Shown in pieces: positions 17,354 to 26,421 of a DNA stretch of 58,565 nucleotides. This stretch comes from Candidatus Babelota bacterium. Its GTDB lineage: Bacteria; Babelota; Babeliae; Babelales; Babelaceae. Position 1 is the first letter of the stretch; each line of letters begins with the position of its first letter. Both the position numbers and the translations under genes were made by a program. The stretch covers positions 1-58,565 of the forward strand of contig JABDCP010000004.1 of NCBI GenBank assembly GCA_013288045.1, in the 5' to 3' direction. Below the pieces are notes generated by a model, which did no database searches, had not been told where the DNA came from, and worked only from the letters and a program-made list of their open reading frames with translations.

Positions 17354-18352
17354 ATGAATTTAATCATCAAAATCTTACTGTGTATTAGTTGCTTCTCTCT
17401 CTCACAGGCGCAAGAAGCGCATGTAATTCGTGCTGCTATCGATATAGGATCTGGAGGGCCGAAACTTCGAGTTGCTGAAGTGGATTTGACCTTAAGCAAG
17501 GTCAAGGTATTACACATGGAGCAATACCCTGTCATATTCTACGAAAGTATAGCGCAGAGCAGAACGCTGAGCCCTGAAATCATGCTAAAAGGCCTCGTGG
17601 CAATCAAGAATGCTATTGATTTAGCAAAATCCCACAGAGCTGAAGGAATTGTCCTCATGGGAACATCGGTATTTCGTAATGCGATTAATGGTAATGAGTT
17701 TGCCTCCAAGATCCTGAAAGAAACCGGTTTGCCGGTACATATCTTAGATCAAGATCTTGAGGGTAAGTTAGCATTTCAATCAGTTTTAGCAAAAGCAGGG
17801 GTAGACGCTAATCATCTTATTATGTGGGACATTGGTGGTGGAAGCACACAACTTGTGGGAATGACTCAGGATGGGTTCTACATAATCGACGGAAGTAATG
17901 AGGGATCGGGACCATTTAGAGATCATATCATTTCATCCATCCAAAAGAAGGATCTAAAAGATTGTAAAAGTCCTAATCCAATATCTTCTACCCATGCTCA
18001 TGAGGCGGTAGAACATGCTTCTAAGCTTTCCACCAAGGTTCACCCTATTCTTAAAAATAAATTGTACCAATCAGGCACTAGCCTCGTAGGTGTGGGCAGC
18101 GTGCTTGGAAAGGGTCTTTTTGCTCTTATGAACAAAAAGGATTCATTCACCACCAAGGAGCTTGAGTCAGTCGTTGACTCACTTATTGGTAAGAAGGATG
18201 ATGAATTAGGTGGTGGGGATTATGCTTGTATTGAAGTTTCTAATGCCCTACTGGTTCTTGGATTTATGAAGGGATTGGGCATTAAGCAACTATCTGTTAT
18301 AGACGTCAACAATGCTGAGGGAGCTATGATATATAAAGCTTTCTGGAAGTGA
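17354..18352 (+). CDS. Exported Ppx/GppA-family phosphatase-like protein
   Basis: Ppx/GppA enzymes of the ASKHA fold hydrolyse polyphosphate or pppGpp. The phosphate-1 loop AAIDIGSGGPKLRVAEVD follows the signal peptide at about residues 28-45, the mid-domain MGTSVFRNAINGNEF matches the family's (A)TxAxRxAxNxxEF pattern, and the phosphate-2 loop WDIGGGSTQLV is intact. The start at 17354 is chosen because GGAG lies five bases upstream and it begins a clean signal peptide (MNLIIKILLCISCFSLSQA). Export is unusual for this family, which works on cytoplasmic substrates. The length of 332 residues covers only the two-domain core. The substrate, perhaps polyphosphate outside the cell, is an inference. 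Confidence 0.85.
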   Translation: MNLIIKILLCISCFSLSQAQEAHVIRAAIDIGSGGPKLRVAEVDLTLSKVKVLHMEQYPVIFYESIAQSRTLSPEIMLKGLVAIKNAIDLAKSHRAEGIVLMGTSVFRNAINGNEFASKILKETGLPVHILDQDLEGKLAFQSVLAKAGVDANHLIMWDIGGGSTQLVGMTQDGFYIIDGSNEGSGPFRDHIISSIQKKDLKDCKSPNPISSTHAHEAVEHASKLSTKVHPILKNKLYQSGTSLVGVGSVLGKGLFALMNKKDSFTTKELESVVDSLIGKKDDELGGGDYACIEVSNALLVLGFMKGLGIKQLSVIDVNNAEGAMIYKAFWK

Positions 18353-18690
18353 TATGTAGGAAACAGGTAAAGCGAATTAAGCGTTGTACCACATCTTTCT
18401 GCTTCTTTGAGAGCAAATCAGACTCTCCCCCTGCTCTAACTTTTTTACGATAATCAAAACTGTTTCATATGCCTTAACTATCATTTTTTGAGAGTTTGGG
18501 CATATGATAGCTTCTTTTGCGAGCAACACAGTACTCTTGGAGAATTGAATGGGGGTTGTTCTTGGGCATACATTAGAGCGTCTATACAATCTTCATTCTC
18601 GCCAGATAACCTCACACAAAATCCTTGCACCCACTCGTACGCTTCGTATATGCTCATTAAGACAATTTCTATCGAATGAGAGGTTTTTCT
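18353..18690. other. Intergenic region, no gene seen
   Basis: 338 bases between two co-oriented genes. A short open frame across 18488-18679 has poor protein character and no ribosome binding site. No terminator with a clear U-tract and no strong promoter were found, although one must serve the oxidoreductase gene. Confidence 0.4.
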
Positions 18691-19971
18691 ATGGGATTAA
18701 ACTCACCCTTAGATGAGGTATTGTGGTATTTGCCTCCTCATCATATAAAGCAGTTACGATCTGATGCATCTGCCGATGTTGTCATTATTGGTGGTGGGAT
18801 GGCAGGACTAACTGCAGCACAAGCTTTTGCAAAAAAAGGCTGCTCTGTCATCGTACTTGAAAAAAACTTCTGTGGAGCGGGAGCAAGTGGTAAAAGCTCT
18901 GGGTTCATTACTCCAGATTCTGAATTCTCCTTAGGCTCATTTGTTGAACGATATGGCCCTGAGAAAGCACGCCTACTCTGGGAGTTTGTAATTTCTGGAG
19001 TTACCCATATCAAACATACTATTGAAAACTACGAGATAGCATGCAACTATGCGGTCCAGGATACGTTAGTTGTTGCTTCAACAAAGCAAGATTATGAAAA
19101 AATCCTCGTGCCTGAATATGCTGCCCGCATTCATTTAGGATATGACACGGTCCTCTATCCCGAACTTTCAGGAGTACTCAACTCGGAACATTATCATGGC
19201 GGAATTAGTTATGGCGATACCTTCGGGATCAATGGCTACCAGTATTTGCAAGCACTCAAAAAGACACTCACCGACCAGTCGGTAATGATCTATGAAGAAA
19301 CGCCCGCTCTTGAGCTTAAGAAACAGCTGGTGATTACTCCGTATGGTCAGGTTAAAGCACAGTATGTCGTGTTGTGCATGGATCGTTTTACGCCTGATCT
19401 TGGAGCTTTGAGTACAGAAATCTACCATGTACAAACGTTTCTTATGGCCTCAGATCAGCTCACCGATCGAGAAAGAGCATTAATCTTTCCACTGAAACCC
19501 TATATGATCTGGGACACTGATCTTCTTTACCAGTACTATCGCATTACCAGAGATAATAGAATGTTACTGGGAGGCGCCACACTTACTCAGACGTATGCAT
19601 CTAAAGCTCATCATGATAACACAGCAATGTACGCTAAACTTACCTCTTACTGGGCCTCAAAATTTCCACAGGTGAAGCCTCAATTTAGATATATGTGGCC
19701 AGGTCTTATTGGAGTAAGCAAAGATATTATGCCCCTTGCAGGACACGATACTCATGATGCATCTCGGTATTATGTTGCTGCTGCCGCGGGACTTCCTTGG
19801 GCAGCAGCACTAGGATCATACGCAGCAGATGTACTATTAGATGGTCGTTCAGAGTTAGATGAATATTTTAATCCATACCGACATTTCACCTTTGGGCCCG
19901 GTATACAGCGAATTTTAGGTACCAGACTTACCTTTGCTCTCTCACATGTAACGAGCTTGAAAAGCTTTTAG
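18691..19971 (+). CDS. FAD-dependent amino-acid/amine oxidoreductase (DAO superfamily)
   Basis: Cytoplasmic flavoenzyme of about 426 residues. The Rossmann fingerprint is DVVIIGGGMAGLTAA at about residues 30-44, with the acidic end of strand 2 in VIVLEKN. The FAD-binding CGAGASGKSSGFITP motif is typical of glycine oxidase, DadA and gamma-glutamylputrescine oxidase relatives, and the C-terminal second half (MLLGGA, then PLAGHD and YYVAAAAGLPWAAALG) closes the FAD fold. The start at 18691 is favoured over 18676 because AGAGG sits seven bases before it. It probably oxidises an amine or amino acid; the substrate cannot be named. No pathway neighbours are present. Confidence 0.88.
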   Translation: MGLNSPLDEVLWYLPPHHIKQLRSDASADVVIIGGGMAGLTAAQAFAKKGCSVIVLEKNFCGAGASGKSSGFITPDSEFSLGSFVERYGPEKARLLWEFVISGVTHIKHTIENYEIACNYAVQDTLVVASTKQDYEKILVPEYAARIHLGYDTVLYPELSGVLNSEHYHGGISYGDTFGINGYQYLQALKKTLTDQSVMIYEETPALELKKQLVITPYGQVKAQYVVLCMDRFTPDLGALSTEIYHVQTFLMASDQLTDRERALIFPLKPYMIWDTDLLYQYYRITRDNRMLLGGATLTQTYASKAHHDNTAMYAKLTSYWASKFPQVKPQFRYMWPGLIGVSKDIMPLAGHDTHDASRYYVAAAAGLPWAAALGSYAADVLLDGRSELDEYFNPYRHFTFGPGIQRILGTRLTFALSHVTSLKSF

Positions 19972-20087
19972 GCCCTCTAACTGAGCTCTAAGCTCCTATA
20001 AAGATTATCGAGCAGAAGTCGAGTGATATCTTGCAGAGTTATCAGTACCTATCGCTCACGCATCAAAATAATCAGCCTAAAAGAAAA

Positions 20088-21419
20088 TTAGTCTTCAAGC
20101 TGATCGATGAGAACGCCTTTTTGGTAGCGTTTATCGGGCGCCTTAATACGTCGCTGTAATCTATTTTTCAAATAGGTAGGAAACGAGTTAAAAGTCCGCC
20201 CTTGAGCATGGTTAGCATGTATACGTCCAACTGAGCCAGAGTCTTCATTAAATGAAGCAACACTAAATGCTTTAAGTAACTCAGCTTGGTCGATATTTGC
20301 TTGCGCAATAAAAAGGTCCCAGAGAGTTGCGGTTGTACCGCTCGACCCGCCAAGTATCTTTGTTCCATCGTAACTAAATGCAACATCATATAATACTGCA
20401 TCGATTGAAAAAGCTTGAATCTCGGTGCCCGTTCTTGCATTCCATAACGTTACCTTTTTATTGACCGATCCGGTAAGAATATAGCTACCATCAGGATTAT
20501 AACAAGCTGATGTTACATCGGCTCGTCCTGTTACACGATTCCGATGAATAAGATTAATACTTTCTTCACCTGTTTCCCGATCCCAAAGCTTAACGATGCC
20601 GTCACCGCCTCCAGTAAGTAGTTGCTTACTATCTGGACTAAAACCTACCACCCAAACTTGTCTAAATTCATCATGGGTAATCTCGCGCACCAGTTTGCCG
20701 GTATTGGGATGTAATTCGAGAGCTCGACCATCGGCAGTACCTGCGAGTACACAAGTGCTATCAGGGCTATAGGCAATTGAGAGGATTCCGGGAACTCCGT
20801 CCACAACCGTTTGTTTGCCATAGAGACTGTAGACAATTTGTGGAACAGTTTTAGTATCACGATACAACCAAATGAGTTGACCGGTGTTTGCATTCCACAT
20901 CTTAACGGTACCATCATGTGATCCTGTAAGAACCCGTTCACCATCGGGGCTGAAGGTAGCAAACACATGACCTTTTTCATGAGGAAACTCCAACTTTAAG
21001 GTACCGTCGAACGCATCCCAAAGCCTTGCTTTTGAATCCCTCGAACCTACAAGTATGCGGGTTTCATCCGGGCTCAATGAAACTGTTTCAACACCGCTAC
21101 CGTTTTGAATTTCAGTTATGAGGGCCCCATCATCCGCAAACAAGGTTCTGATTGTGTTACCCGATCCAATGTAAATCAGCGAATTATCTTTATTAAATGA
21201 GACAGAGTTAACATACTCATTACCCTGTATTATTTGAAGAACTGCTGACGCTGCCATTAAATTCGTAAGTTTTTTTGAGAGAACTATATCATGAGCGGGA
21301 ATGCTTTCTCGTATGGGTGTAGCACTTAGAACTTCTTTATAAAGACTTTCAGAAGCGCATAGGGAAAAAACTGAGCAGCTCAGAGTGAACATGAGGACCT
21401 TATGATAGAATATTTTCAT
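20088..21419 (-). CDS. Exported WD40 beta-propeller protein
   Basis: About 443 residues. The start at 21419 follows AGGAAAG and opens with a signal peptide (MKIFYHKVLMFTLSCSVFSLCA). At least seven WD40 repeats are visible, each with the pattern SPDG, xxLTGSxD, VKLWD or TLWNA (for example FSPDGERVLTGSHDGTVKMWNANTG and FSPDSKQLLTGGGDGIVKLWDRETG), enough for a complete propeller. The C-terminal about 70 residues are basic (NRLQRRIKAPDKRYQKG). WD40 propellers are protein-interaction platforms. With export, a host or surface target is likely. There is no enzymatic domain. Confidence 0.92.
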   Translation of the reverse strand: MKIFYHKVLMFTLSCSVFSLCASESLYKEVLSATPIRESIPAHDIVLSKKLTNLMAASAVLQIIQGNEYVNSVSFNKDNSLIYIGSGNTIRTLFADDGALITEIQNGSGVETVSLSPDETRILVGSRDSKARLWDAFDGTLKLEFPHEKGHVFATFSPDGERVLTGSHDGTVKMWNANTGQLIWLYRDTKTVPQIVYSLYGKQTVVDGVPGILSIAYSPDSTCVLAGTADGRALELHPNTGKLVREITHDEFRQVWVVGFSPDSKQLLTGGGDGIVKLWDRETGEESINLIHRNRVTGRADVTSACYNPDGSYILTGSVNKKVTLWNARTGTEIQAFSIDAVLYDVAFSYDGTKILGGSSGTTATLWDLFIAQANIDQAELLKAFSVASFNEDSGSVGRIHANHAQGRTFNSFPTYLKNRLQRRIKAPDKRYQKGVLIDQLED

Positions 21420-21552
21420 AGATTCTTTCCTAATGACTCGTAATGGGGGGAACAACCGTTGATGTTGTTCAAAGCATAGCAATAATGGTATTTTTTTCAA
21501 TTTTTTTAACTAGACATAACGATGCCCTTGTTTTCCCCTAGTCACGACACTC

Positions 21553-24471
21553 TCACATATAACGAGTTGGAAAAGTTTCTAGAACATCGCTTAAGGCCGC
21601 CAACTGAATGGGGCCCTCATTGCTATCAAGCTCTAGAGAAAACCTGTCATTAAAGCGTGATGTCTCATCACGAACAGGAAGATCTTCAACCTTTGGTGTA
21701 CTTTCTTGCAAATCGTTTTTTGGAGCAGCTTTTTGGAGTATGTTTGCAAGCTCTAGAGCACCTCGTTCCTTAGCTAGAGTAAGAGCTGTTCTTCCATACG
21801 TATCTGCTTGGTCAACCTTTGCTCCGGCAGCTAGAAGCATTTCAACACCCTCTTTAGTGCCTTTTTCAACTGCTCTCATAAGGGGAGTTTTACCATGGGT
21901 ATCTGTTTGATGTACGTCAGCTCCTCCCTGTATAAGAAGATCAAAGGCCTCTTTGTTACGCTTGAGTACAGCATGAGTAAGCGCTGAATATCCTAAGTTA
22001 TCTTGTGCGCGTACGTCTGCACCAGCTTTAATAAGCAAGGAAACAGCTTCTGGGAATTTTTCGGCAGCGAGCATGAGTGCCGTTGTGCCGTGTGCATCTT
22101 TTTGATTGACGTCTGCCTTAGCTTTAATGAGAAGCTCTAGCCCCTCTTTAGATCCTTCTTGTACGACATACATGAGCACTGTTTTTCCTGTCGCGTCTTT
22201 TTGATTCACATCCGCTCGTGCTTGTATAAGAGCATCAAAGACAGCAGGATGATTTTGTAAAGCTGCATAGGTTAAAGCTGATCGTCCCCGGTGATCTTGG
22301 TGGCCGATCAAAGCACCCTCTTTAATGAGAAGGCGAACTGTCTCAACATTACCCTCTTGGGTAGCAATTATAAGCGCCGTTTTGCCTTCATTGTCCGTCT
22401 GATTTACTAAGGAGCCTCCGGCAATAAGCATTTTAATAAGCTCTGGGGAGCCATTACTGAGAGCTTTCATAAGCACCGTTCTGCCTTCGGTATCCACTTC
22501 ATGTATTCGAGCACCTGCTTGTAAAAGAAGTTCAACACCCTCCTTTAAACCAGCTTCAGCAGTGCGCATAAGAATGGTTTCTCCATGAGCATCTTTTTGA
22601 TGAAGCGGTACTCCCGATTGAATAAGCAGATCAAATATGGGGCGATGTGCCTGTAGTACCGCATAGTCAAGGGCTGTCCTGTTAGTAGTATCAAGTACTC
22701 CCATGTCAGCACCAGCGCGTAAGAGTACCTGTACAAGTTCAGGCTGCCCCTGTTTCACTGCACGGATGAGAGGCGTTTCTCCTTGATGGTTTGCTTTGTT
22801 TAAGTGAGCTTTTGCAGCAATGAGAAGCTCAGCGCCCTCTTTAGCGCCACTTATAATGGCGTGCATGAGGGGTGTATTTCCCTGACTATCCTGTTGATTT
22901 ATATCAGCTCCTGCTTGCATAAGCAGGTCAATCATAGCTTTATTATGGCGCAGCACTGCTTGGGTAAGCGCAGATCTCTCAAGCGCATCATGTAACCCAA
23001 TCTGTGCACCAGATTTAAGTAAGAGCTTTACCATGTCGGCATCATTGTTTTCAACGGCTATCATAAGAGGTGTCGTACCATATATATCTGCTTGGTTCAG
23101 CAAAGCACCCGCTTTGAGCAACGCTTCTGTAGCTTCATGGTCACCTACCTCTAAAGCTATGATAAGTGCTGTTTTTCCTTGTTCGTCAGCTGCATTAACT
23201 TGAGCACCAGCTTTCACAAGCCACTCTATACCATCTAATGATCCTTGCTCAACTGCCTTCATAAGAGCTGAGACACCCTCTGTATCTTTTTGATGTACAT
23301 CAGCACCGAATGCTAACAAAAGATCAAAGAATGCTTTATTGCCTATCACTGTCGCAATGACCAAGGCAGAAGTTCCTTCTTTATCTTGCAGCCCCACCTG
23401 TGCACCGGCCTTCAGTAAGAGATTAGCAATCTCAAGGTTACCCCGTTCCGTAGCGATCATAAGTGCCGTTCTACCCTCGTCATCGGTAAGATTCACTTCT
23501 GCTCCTACTTCAAGAAGTTCTTTTACTCGTTCTAGAGAGCCCCTTTCTACTGCGTTCATAAGAGGGATTTTTGCTAACACTTCTTTTTCCAAAGTAGGTG
23601 TTGCTAATGGTTCTTGAGATGGTGGGGAAACGTGTTGATGTTGAGGCACCACTAGTTTAGCTCCAAGAGGCTCACCAACCGCTGCTTGAATGGTAGCAGT
23701 TTCAGTTGCAGTAGGTACCTCAGGTACGAGCTTTTCGGCACGTACTGGTACTGCGCTTTCTGCCTTTTCTGTCTTAGATACTTCTTGAGGTGCTACCTGC
23801 GGCGTCACCTGAGGAATTTCATGTGGAGCAACTCCTGCCTCAATTGGGGCAATGGGCTGAAGTTGATGCGTGGAAGCAGGTTCCTGTAGTAGCGCTAAAG
23901 GTTCTCCAGATGTGACAGGATTTTGCTCTAATGCATTCTTAACGCGCGATTCCGTGATCTCAAGAGGCTTTTCAAGTTCAGCGACAGTTTGAATCTTAAC
24001 GACTTCTGGCTGTATAGCTACTTTTATTGCATCCTCTGCCACACTAACTAGTGCTGAACTCGCAGCGGAAGATCCTTCGTAAGGCATCACGTTAGGCGCT
24101 CCCTGAGATACTACTTCAGTAATGACTTGAGGAGCTTCCTGAGATACTGGTGGAGGCACAACGTTAGTCACTGTTGGGGATACGAGAGGTGCGAGTTCTT
24201 GAGGTACTTCTCGTTGAGTACTGCTTTCAGGAGAAACAGGAGAAATGACTTGCTTTGGTAGTTCTGCTAACTCGGGCTGCTTGGGCTGTTTTTCAATTTT
24301 TTCTTGAGGAATGGCGGGCACACTTATTTCTGGCGGCAATGTCTTTGGAATAGGCGCTGGTGGAATTTCTTCCAGTAAGCTCAGCAGTGTTTCTCGCTCT
24401 TTTGGTACAGCTCTTTCTGCAAAACAGTGTGCAGATATACTTACTACGCACAGATAGAGTATCCTTTTCAT
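21553..24471 (-). CDS. Exported giant ankyrin protein with 19 repeats and a Pro-rich stalk
   Basis: 972 residues. A signal peptide (MKRILYLCVVSISAHCFA) is followed by about 280 residues rich in Pro, Val, Glu and Ala (for example APQVITEVVSQGAPNV), probably an extended stalk, then eighteen full ankyrin repeats plus one partial (about residues 300-930), then an acidic tail. The repeats are unusually regular and show a higher-order period: repeat n resembles repeat n+7 (2 with 9, 3 with 10, up to 12 with 19), and SAL...NKAxFDLL-type repeats recur at 3, 7, 10, 14 and 17. This implies growth by duplication of a seven-repeat block. It is likely a protein-binding surface factor or effector. Confidence 0.93.
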   Translation of the reverse strand: MKRILYLCVVSISAHCFAERAVPKERETLLSLLEEIPPAPIPKTLPPEISVPAIPQEKIEKQPKQPELAELPKQVISPVSPESSTQREVPQELAPLVSPTVTNVVPPPVSQEAPQVITEVVSQGAPNVMPYEGSSAASSALVSVAEDAIKVAIQPEVVKIQTVAELEKPLEITESRVKNALEQNPVTSGEPLALLQEPASTHQLQPIAPIEAGVAPHEIPQVTPQVAPQEVSKTEKAESAVPVRAEKLVPEVPTATETATIQAAVGEPLGAKLVVPQHQHVSPPSQEPLATPTLEKEVLAKIPLMNAVERGSLERVKELLEVGAEVNLTDDEGRTALMIATERGNLEIANLLLKAGAQVGLQDKEGTSALVIATVIGNKAFFDLLLAFGADVHQKDTEGVSALMKAVEQGSLDGIEWLVKAGAQVNAADEQGKTALIIALEVGDHEATEALLKAGALLNQADIYGTTPLMIAVENNDADMVKLLLKSGAQIGLHDALERSALTQAVLRHNKAMIDLLMQAGADINQQDSQGNTPLMHAIISGAKEGAELLIAAKAHLNKANHQGETPLIRAVKQGQPELVQVLLRAGADMGVLDTTNRTALDYAVLQAHRPIFDLLIQSGVPLHQKDAHGETILMRTAEAGLKEGVELLLQAGARIHEVDTEGRTVLMKALSNGSPELIKMLIAGGSLVNQTDNEGKTALIIATQEGNVETVRLLIKEGALIGHQDHRGRSALTYAALQNHPAVFDALIQARADVNQKDATGKTVLMYVVQEGSKEGLELLIKAKADVNQKDAHGTTALMLAAEKFPEAVSLLIKAGADVRAQDNLGYSALTHAVLKRNKEAFDLLIQGGADVHQTDTHGKTPLMRAVEKGTKEGVEMLLAAGAKVDQADTYGRTALTLAKERGALELANILQKAAPKNDLQESTPKVEDLPVRDETSRFNDRFSLELDSNEGPIQLAALSDVLETFPTRYM

Positions 24472-24648
24472 AACCTCGCCCTCTTACATGTTTCTTCTTT
24501 GACGTTCATAATGATGAGTAGTATACGTAATTCTCCCTGAAGAAATCAACATTTCTTCACGTACCCGCTTATTCTCAATGAGGAGGATTCTCTGAAACTA
24601 TTGATTATTGGTACTGATTTCGAGATACTTAAAAAAAAGGATGGGACT

Positions 24649-25143
24649 ATGAAACTACTTTTTGGGCTCTTGCTTATGACAGTAACAACGCAGGCACATG
24701 CATTAAAACTTACCGCCTCTTTTAGCGATGGACAACCGTTACCGCTTGAAAGTGGCTGGAAGTCTGGCAATGTCGTACCTCGACTTTCGTGGAGTGGTGC
24801 TCCTGAAAAAACTAAGTCCTTCGCTCTGATTTGCGATGATCCCGATGCACCAACGGCGCAGCCTTGGGTACATTGGGTAATCTTCAATATTCCAACAACT
24901 GAGACCAGTCTTCCTTCTGATGCCAAAGGTAGTGTGCAGGGCATAAATTCTTATGGTAAACAGGGCTATGGAGGCCCGTACCCTCCTGAAGGCCAAACTC
25001 ATCGCTATTATTTTAAGCTGTATGCTCTTGATACTCTGCTATCACTACCTGCAGGCAGTACTAAAGAACAGCTTGAGTCAGCAATGAAAGGCCATATACT
25101 TGCAACGGCCCAGATTATCGGTACCTATGCCCGCAAAAAATAA
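24649..25143 (+). CDS. Exported PEBP/YbhB-family protein (Raf kinase inhibitor-like)
   Basis: Phosphatidylethanolamine-binding-protein fold, bacterial YbhB/YbcL type, about 164 residues. Family motifs in order: VVPRLSWSGAP, ICDDPDAPTAQPWVHWVIFNIP (the anion-pocket Asp, Asp, Pro and His), the GYGGPYPPEGQTHRYYFKLYALD block, and the C-terminal HILATAQIIGTYAR helix. The start at 24649 is preferred because it opens a signal peptide (MKLLFGLLLMTVTTQAHA) after an AAGGA-type site; an upstream TTG would put charged residues first. Periplasmic YbhB proteins have no firm biochemical role. Confidence 0.93.
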   Translation: MKLLFGLLLMTVTTQAHALKLTASFSDGQPLPLESGWKSGNVVPRLSWSGAPEKTKSFALICDDPDAPTAQPWVHWVIFNIPTTETSLPSDAKGSVQGINSYGKQGYGGPYPPEGQTHRYYFKLYALDTLLSLPAGSTKEQLESAMKGHILATAQIIGTYARKK

Positions 25144-25263
25144 AGTATACTGATTCACCATGCTCAATTATGTCATCGATTTGGAGTGTCGGGCACCTTT
25201 GCTAAAGATCTGTTAAGTAGGTACCTCAGCTCACTTGTATCCCAAGGTTCCTAAAAAAAACCT

Positions 25264-25291
25264 CCAAAAAAGAGGAGCATTAAGCTCCTCT
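25264..25291 (-). terminator. Rho-independent terminator of the Bax-inhibitor-like gene
   Basis: Read on the minus strand: AGAGGAGC, loop TTAAT, GCTCCTCT, then TTTTTT. The stem arms are 25284-25291 and 25271-25278, about 20 bases past the stop codon. Confidence 0.85.
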
Positions 25292-25313
25292 TATGGAATC
25301 AAAACTGTGTATC

Positions 25314-26045
25314 TTATCGGCGTCGAGAAAGTTTTACAAGTAAGCGAACGATTTCAAGGTAAAGCCAGATAAGCGTTACGAGTAAGCTAAAGGCTGCATA
25401 CCATTCCATGAATTTAGGAAGTCCTCGTTCTTCACCCTTCTCAATCAGATCAAAATCTAAGAGAAGATTGAATGCCGCAATTCCCACGACAAAGAGACTA
25501 AATCCAATACTTAAGAGACTTGAATTTTGATAGAATGATGTGGTGTTCATACCAAAGAATGATGATACAAACACAATCAAATACGTAACAGCAATAGCAG
25601 CTGTGGCGGTAAGCAATACGCTTCGAAGAGTTTCGGTAACTTTGATAATTTCAAGACGATACAGTAATAACATCGCTACAGCGGTTGCTCCTGAGAGCGT
25701 AACCGCAGCTAATGGTATTCCTGGATAGACTACTTCTAATGTCAGAGCCATAATGCTCAGAGTTATACCTTGTCCAAAAGCATAGGGTAGAGCAACATAC
25801 GGAGTCAGGTGCGGCGCAAATACTGCTATGATGCCACAAACCAAGCTCAGAATAAATCCGCCCCCTAGAGCTATGCCCATCAGAGATGATTGACCTGAAT
25901 ACAGGTACCATCCAAGTCCTGCCCCAACTGCTAGAGCAGCAAAGAGATAGGATATTTTTGCAAGTGTTCCCGATTGCGTCATAGCTTGGGATGATCCATA
26001 CAGCTCTCTATTGGAGAATGCGTCTTTTACTGGGTTAAATGACAT
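25314..26045 (-). CDS. Bax inhibitor-1/YccA-like integral membrane protein
   Basis: 243 residues with seven hydrophobic helices and the family's closing features: GIAAFNLLLDFDLIEKGEERGLPKFMEWYAAFSLLVTLIWLYLEIVRLL, where the acidic D-x-D-x-I-E segment and the MEWY...LxWLYLE end match the bacterial BaxI_1 group. Related proteins act as pH-dependent calcium leak channels or protect membrane quality control. AAAGG precedes the start. It is a single-gene unit with its own terminator at 25264-25291. There is no host-specific signal; bacterial homologues are widespread. Confidence 0.88.
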   Translation of the reverse strand: MSFNPVKDAFSNRELYGSSQAMTQSGTLAKISYLFAALAVGAGLGWYLYSGQSSLMGIALGGGFILSLVCGIIAVFAPHLTPYVALPYAFGQGITLSIMALTLEVVYPGIPLAAVTLSGATAVAMLLLYRLEIIKVTETLRSVLLTATAAIAVTYLIVFVSSFFGMNTTSFYQNSSLLSIGFSLFVVGIAAFNLLLDFDLIEKGEERGLPKFMEWYAAFSLLVTLIWLYLEIVRLLVKLSRRR

Positions 26046-26162
26046 AGGTATAACCTTTCAGGTAATAAAATAAGCCTTTGAGCTTCTATACTCACTACAA
26101 GTATACCATTAGGGGAATTTTTCTCAAGGGCTGAAGGCCTTTAGGCGGCTGCACGGGCTTAT

Positions 26163-26205
26163 AGCAGGGCATTGCAAGGGGCTTTCGTGCTTGAAATGCC
26201 CTGCT
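26163..26205. other. Perfect 11-bp inverted repeat in a 376-base gap
   Basis: AGCAGGGCATT at 26163-26173 and AATGCCCTGCT at 26195-26205 pair perfectly around a 21-base loop. No U-tract follows on either strand, so it is not a standard terminator. It sits between divergent genes in a stretch without other features and may be an operator or structured RNA. Confidence 0.45.
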
Positions 26206-26362
26206 GGATACCCTTAAGACAGCTATCTCGCCCAGGGACTCAGATTGTTAAAGAGCTTAAATAGTGCATTAAGATTGCAGAATTTTGCGTCTGAGCAGGT
26301 GCAAGGATGCTTTCTTCATGGAAGCTCTGTCTAAACCGACCCTTTTGCAAGATTAGGCTATG

Positions 26363-26380
26363 TTGTCATACTGGAAATAC
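26363..26380 (+). promoter_or_regulatory. Leader block shared by the J-domain and FG-repeat genes, copy 1
   Basis: TTGTCATACTGGAAATAC occurs here, 59 bases before the GTG of the J-domain gene, and again at 27077-27094, 55 bases before the GTG of the next gene. Both are followed by an AAAAAATAA run and by TTTCGTGAA at the start codon. A shared promoter or operator is likely. CATACT could be a -10 box. Confidence 0.5.
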
Positions 26381-26421
26381 CTATGAAAAAATAAGACCGA
26401 TACCTGATATAAGGGGGTTTC

